From: an uncultured Alcaligenaceae bacterium | GTDB lineage: Bacteria; Pseudomonadota; Gammaproteobacteria; Burkholderiales; Burkholderiaceae_B | Length of the DNA stretch: 8,942 nucleotides | Direction of reading: 5' to 3' | Assembly: GCA_937897265.1 (NCBI GenBank) | Contig: CALCPT010000202.1 | Span: 1 to 8,942 of the forward strand | Shown here: piece after piece, positions 6,382 through 8,942 of the stretch | Layout: every line of letters starts with the position of its first letter | How positions within the stretch are numbered: position 1 is the first letter of the stretch | Notes under the pieces: generated by a model | Databases searched by the model: none | What the model saw: only the letters and a program-made list of their open reading frames with translations | Told to the model about the DNA's origin: nothing | Translations under genes and position numbers: made by a program

Positions 6382-6699
6382 CTAAGAAGCGTGTCGGGCT
6401 AAGGGATCTTCGGGCAAGTCAGCTTGCGTTTTAAGCTGATTGTCGTGTGCAAAATCATGCACGAACTGCCACGCCAAAGGCTCAAGATCACGTAAACGAC
6501 CGTCAACGACGACGCAACGTTGCCCATTAAGAGTTGAAGGCACTGCGTAGGGCGAGTATGAGATGTAGCCGCCTAGGGTACCAGGCGGGCGGTATGGTGC
6601 AAGCACGCCAGCAAGCCGCTCAGCCCAGTCGCTGGGCCTAAAAGTACTACCTGATTCTGTCACACCATAAATGACAAAATAACGAACTTCTGCTGTCAT
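6382..6699 (-). CDS. DUF3579 family protein, function unknown
   Basis: A 105-aa protein, small and apparently cytoplasmic (no signal peptide or membrane segment). It matches the DUF3579 family of betaproteobacteria by YFVIYGVTESG (7-17), FRPSDWAERLAGVL (20-33), YSPYAVP (48-54), CVVVDGRLRDLEPLAW (62-77) and the following FAHDN (83-87). No biochemical role is established for the family, so none is given. The start is taken as ATG (complement of 6697-6699) because family members begin about ten residues before the VIYGVT segment. The frame stays open upstream to a TTG at 6730-6732, which would add MRALNRLRELC; neither start has a good ribosome binding site. It faces argD head to head with 132 nt between the starts, so shared control is possible. 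Confidence 0.8.
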   Translation of the reverse strand: MTAEVRYFVIYGVTESGSTFRPSDWAERLAGVLAPYRPPGTLGGYISYSPYAVPSTLNGQRCVVVDGRLRDLEPLAWQFVHDFAHDNQLKTQADLPEDPLARHAS

Positions 6700-6760
6700 G
6701 CACAACTCGCGTAGCCGATTCAGAGCCCGCAAACTTCTGATTCGCGCCTCTGTCGCCTAG

Positions 6761-6766
6761 ATTGTA
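6761..6766 (-). promoter_or_regulatory. Candidate -10 for the DUF3579 gene
   Basis: On the minus strand these bases read TACAAT, one mismatch from TATAAT. No convincing -35 lies at the expected distance. Transcription would start near 6754 and give a leader of about 55 nt to the ATG at 6699. It lies within the intergenic region shared with the argD promoter. Confidence 0.35.
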
Positions 6767-6778
6767 TATGATTGATGT

Positions 6779-6808
6779 TTTACACCCCGATATGCGATCC
6801 TGCATAAC
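6779..6808 (+). promoter_or_regulatory. Candidate argD promoter
   Basis: TTTACA (6779-6784, one mismatch to TTGACA), an 18-bp spacer and CATAAC (6803-6808, two mismatches to TATAAT). The weak inverted repeat TATGC (6791-6795) / GCATA (6802-6806) overlaps the -10. A start near 6815 would place the GGAG ribosome binding site only about five bases into the mRNA, an unusually short leader. Confidence 0.4.
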
Positions 6809-6819
6809 GGGCACCTTAC

Positions 6820-6823
6820 GGAG
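6820..6823 (+). promoter_or_regulatory. Ribosome binding site GGAG of argD
   Basis: GGAG lies eight bases before the ATG at 6832, normal Shine-Dalgarno spacing, and supports this start. Confidence 0.7.
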
Positions 6824-6831
6824 CCTCGGCC

Positions 6832-8013
6832 ATGACATCTGCCCTTTCCAATACGTATTCCCGTCTTCCAGTAGCCTTTACCCACGGTAAAGGCGTTTGG
6901 CTATGGGATACCAAGGGCCGACGCTATCTCGACGCGATGGCGGGCATTGGCGTGTCATGCCTGGGGCATGCTCACCCCAAACTGGTTGCTGCAATCAGCG
7001 AGCAAGCCGCGCGCGTCATTCATGTCTCCAATCTGTACGAAGTCCCAGAACAAGAAGAACTCGCTCAACGCATGACCAAAATGTCAGGCATGACTGAGAT
7101 CGTGTTTGGTAACAGCGGCGCCGAAGCTAACGAAGCGGCCATCAAACTGGCTCGCTATTACGGCTACAAAAAAGGCAACGATCTGCCAACCATCATCACC
7201 ATGGAGTCTTCATGGCACGGCCGTACTATCGGCACGCTCGCCGCAACCGACAGCGAGAAAGCGCGCACGGGATTTGGCCCCTTGCCAGGTGGCTTTATCA
7301 AAGTCGCTTACAACGACATCGCTGCCATCAAAGCGGCTGGCGATGCTGAGCCTCGCGTGGTTGCCGTACTCCTTGAAGTCTTACAAGGTGAAGGCGGTAT
7401 TCGCCCCATCGACGTGCAAAATCTCAAAGCGTTGCGTGCGCTCTGTACAGAGCGCGGCTGGCTCATGATGATTGATGAAGTGCAATCAGGCATTGGTCGC
7501 ACTGGCAAATGGTTGGCGCACCAATGGGCCGAGATTCTGCCCGATGTCGTCGTCTTTGCAAAAGGCTTAGGCGGTGGTGTGCCCATTGGCGCGATCGGCG
7601 CCTGTGGCCCTGCTGCTGGCGTGCTGGGCCCTGGCAGCCACGGCACAACCTTTGGTGGCAGCCCCTTGGTGAGTGCAGCCGGCATTGCTACCTTGCGCGC
7701 GCTCGAAGAAGACAAACTTCTTGAAAACGCGGCAACTGTTGGCGCGTATCTCAAGGCCGAGCTTGGCAAAGCCCTGACGGGCACACCAGGCGTTCGCGAA
7801 GTGCGAGGCCAAGGGTTGATGTTGGGGATCGAGCTTGAAAAGCCCTGCGGTGTGTTGACCGCGCGCGCGCTCGAGGCAGGGTTACTGATTAACGTCACGC
7901 GCGACCGCGTGGTGCGTCTGTTACCTCCACTCATTCTGACTGCAGCTGAGGCCGACGAAATCGTCAAGATTTTGGTGCCTTTGATCAAGGCGTTTAACGC
8001 CGAAACCGCTTAA
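6832..8013 (+). CDS. argD: Acetylornithine aminotransferase (class III PLP-dependent)
   Basis: ArgD converts N-acetylglutamate semialdehyde and glutamate to N-acetylornithine and 2-oxoglutarate in arginine biosynthesis. The 393-aa product has normal length. It shows NSGAEANEAAIKLAR (94-108) binding the cofactor phosphate, the PLP-stacking region SSWHGRT (126-132), IDEVQSGIGRTG (214-225, D215 contacting the pyridine nitrogen) and FAKGLGGGVPIGA (242-254) with the Schiff-base lysine K244. The aromatic residue before HGR is Trp rather than the more common Phe. Related class III transaminases (succinylornithine, 4-aminobutyrate) share these motifs; argF immediately downstream makes ArgD the best choice. 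The start has a good ribosome binding site. The spacing of 78 nt to argF with a hairpin between suggests a two-gene unit with possible internal control. Confidence 0.93.
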   Translation: MTSALSNTYSRLPVAFTHGKGVWLWDTKGRRYLDAMAGIGVSCLGHAHPKLVAAISEQAARVIHVSNLYEVPEQEELAQRMTKMSGMTEIVFGNSGAEANEAAIKLARYYGYKKGNDLPTIITMESSWHGRTIGTLAATDSEKARTGFGPLPGGFIKVAYNDIAAIKAAGDAEPRVVAVLLEVLQGEGGIRPIDVQNLKALRALCTERGWLMMIDEVQSGIGRTGKWLAHQWAEILPDVVVFAKGLGGGVPIGAIGACGPAAGVLGPGSHGTTFGGSPLVSAAGIATLRALEEDKLLENAATVGAYLKAELGKALTGTPGVREVRGQGLMLGIELEKPCGVLTARALEAGLLINVTRDRVVRLLPPLILTAAEADEIVKILVPLIKAFNAETA

Positions 8014-8023
8014 CCTGCACTGA

Positions 8024-8058
8024 CACGACCTGACGCTCAAACATAGCGTCAGGTCGTG
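8024..8058 (+). other. Perfect 14-bp hairpin between argD and argF
   Basis: CACGACCTGACGCT (8024-8037) is exactly repeated in inverted order at 8045-8058, with a seven-base loop, CAAACAT. It begins ten bases after the argD stop and ends 33 bases before the argF start. There is no T-tract after it on either strand, so a classical intrinsic terminator is unlikely. A stability or processing element, partial terminator or attenuation element are all possible. Confidence 0.65.
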
Positions 8059-8091
8059 CGGCTCAGGACTGACAACTTTATCGAGTCCATC

Positions 8092-8942
8092 ATGTCAAAC
8101 GCCGTACCTAACGCCGGCTCGCTTCGGCATTTTCTACAATTGCAAGACCTCAGCAAAGACGAATTGCTTTACGTGCTTGAACGCGCCAAGCTCATCAAAG
8201 ACAAATTCAAACGTTACGAGCCACATCGCCCACTGCACGACCGTACATTGGCGATGGTGTTTGAAAAAGCCAGCACCCGCACCCGAGTCTCTTTCGAGGC
8301 GGGCATGTATCAGATGGGCGGGTCAGTGATTCACCTCACGACCACCGACTCGCAATTGGGCCGCTCCGAGCCGATCGAAGACACCGCTCGCGTGGTCTCA
8401 CGCATGGTCGATCTCGTCATGATTCGAACCTTTGAGCAAACGCGTCTTGAAACCTTTGCTGCGCACTCGCGCGTACCAGTCATCAATGGGTTGACCAACG
8501 AGTTTCATCCGTGCCAGATTTTGGCTGATGTCTTTACCTACATCCAAGCACGAGGCAGCCTGAGTGGCAAAATCGTCGCCTGGGTCGGTGACGCCAACAA
8601 CATGGCCTACACCTGGATTCAGGCGGCTGAACTGCTAGGCTTTACGCTTCATGTTTCTGCACCAACCGGCTATCTGCTGGATCCGGCTCGCTTGACCTCC
8701 GTCAAACCAGGTGTCGTCAAAGAGTTTGCCGACCCCAACGAAGCCTGCAAGGGCGCTCATCTCGTCACGACTGATGTTTGGACCAGCATGGGCTACGAGG
8801 CCGAAAACGAAGAACGCCGCAAGGCCTTTGCAGACTGGTGTGTCGACCAAGATATGATGGCGCAGGCAACCCCTACAGCGCTTTTCATGCATTGCCTACC
8901 GGCGCACCGCGGTGAAGAGGTGACCGCTGAGGTCATTGATGG
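8092..8942 (+). CDS. argF: Ornithine carbamoyltransferase, 3' end outside the window
   Basis: ArgF joins carbamoyl phosphate and ornithine to give citrulline, the step after ornithine formation in arginine biosynthesis. The open frame from ATG 8092 gives 283 full residues before the window ends; family members are about 300-335 aa, so only the last few dozen are missing. Diagnostic sites are the carbamoyl-phosphate loop STRTR (61-65), HPCQ (139-142), WVGDANN (164-170), TTDVWTSMG (226-234) and FMHCLPAHRGEEV (265-277), whose HCLP contacts ornithine. The start fits the family N-terminus (LRHFLQLQDLSKDEL at 11-25). No strong Shine-Dalgarno is seen, so expression may depend on read-through from argD and on the hairpin just upstream. 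Confidence 0.96.
   Translation, partial: MSNAVPNAGSLRHFLQLQDLSKDELLYVLERAKLIKDKFKRYEPHRPLHDRTLAMVFEKASTRTRVSFEAGMYQMGGSVIHLTTTDSQLGRSEPIEDTARVVSRMVDLVMIRTFEQTRLETFAAHSRVPVINGLTNEFHPCQILADVFTYIQARGSLSGKIVAWVGDANNMAYTWIQAAELLGFTLHVSAPTGYLLDPARLTSVKPGVVKEFADPNEACKGAHLVTTDVWTSMGYEAENEERRKAFADWCVDQDMMAQATPTALFMHCLPAHRGEEVTAEVID

Noticed and set aside
6761..6784. Possible ArgR operator (ARG box) upstream of argD
   Set aside because: The AT-rich bases do not form the TGAAT/ATTCA-type palindrome on inspection; at best one degenerate half-site.
7308..7988. Minus-strand open frame (226 aa) opposite argD
   Set aside because: argD on the + strand has all its catalytic motifs in this span, and the antisense product is Pro/Ser/Arg-rich and unlike any known protein.

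Overview
This 8.9 kb window is a compact stretch of chromosomal housekeeping genes. It looks like a betaproteobacterium of the order Burkholderiales, most likely Alcaligenaceae-like. The grounds are the protein sequences, the gene order (lpxK, Trm112-type protein, kdsB, adk; then murJ, rpsT; then a DUF3579 gene beside argD and argF) and the moderate, roughly mid-50s per cent GC composition. The assignment is inferred from recognised families; no search was run.

Left block (1-2284, + strand): the 3' end of lpxK (lipid A 4'-kinase), a small Trm112-type zinc-ribbon-like protein, kdsB (CMP-Kdo synthetase) and, after a 93-nt gap, adk (adenylate kinase). lpxK and kdsB both serve lipid A/Kdo assembly of lipopolysaccharide and are tightly spaced with the Trm112 gene between them. 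Middle block (2342-4997, +): a short-chain dehydrogenase of the 3-hydroxyacyl-CoA dehydrogenase type 2 (HSD10) kind overlaps by 4 nt with murJ (lipid II flippase). rpsT (ribosomal protein S20) follows, with a convincing promoter embedded in the end of murJ.

Next comes a 339-nt gene-free stretch (4998-5336) that holds two clear intrinsic terminators, a third terminator-like hairpin, and a probable promoter for a D-2-hydroxyacid dehydrogenase (5337-6293, +), which appears to be a single-gene unit. A DUF3579 gene lies on the minus strand (6382-6699), convergent with the dehydrogenase and divergent from argD. argD (acetylornithine aminotransferase) and argF (ornithine carbamoyltransferase, cut by the window end) form the right block on the + strand. 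They act in arginine biosynthesis and are separated by 78 nt containing a perfect 14-bp hairpin.

I see no mobile element, CRISPR array, tRNA, rRNA, defence locus or toxin-antitoxin pair, and no evidence of an undescribed multi-gene system. The points worth a second look are non-coding: the argD-argF hairpin, the terminator cluster after rpsT, a palindrome over the -35 of the dehydrogenase promoter, a possible leaderless start for the Trm112 gene, and a sharply AT-rich patch inside lpxK.
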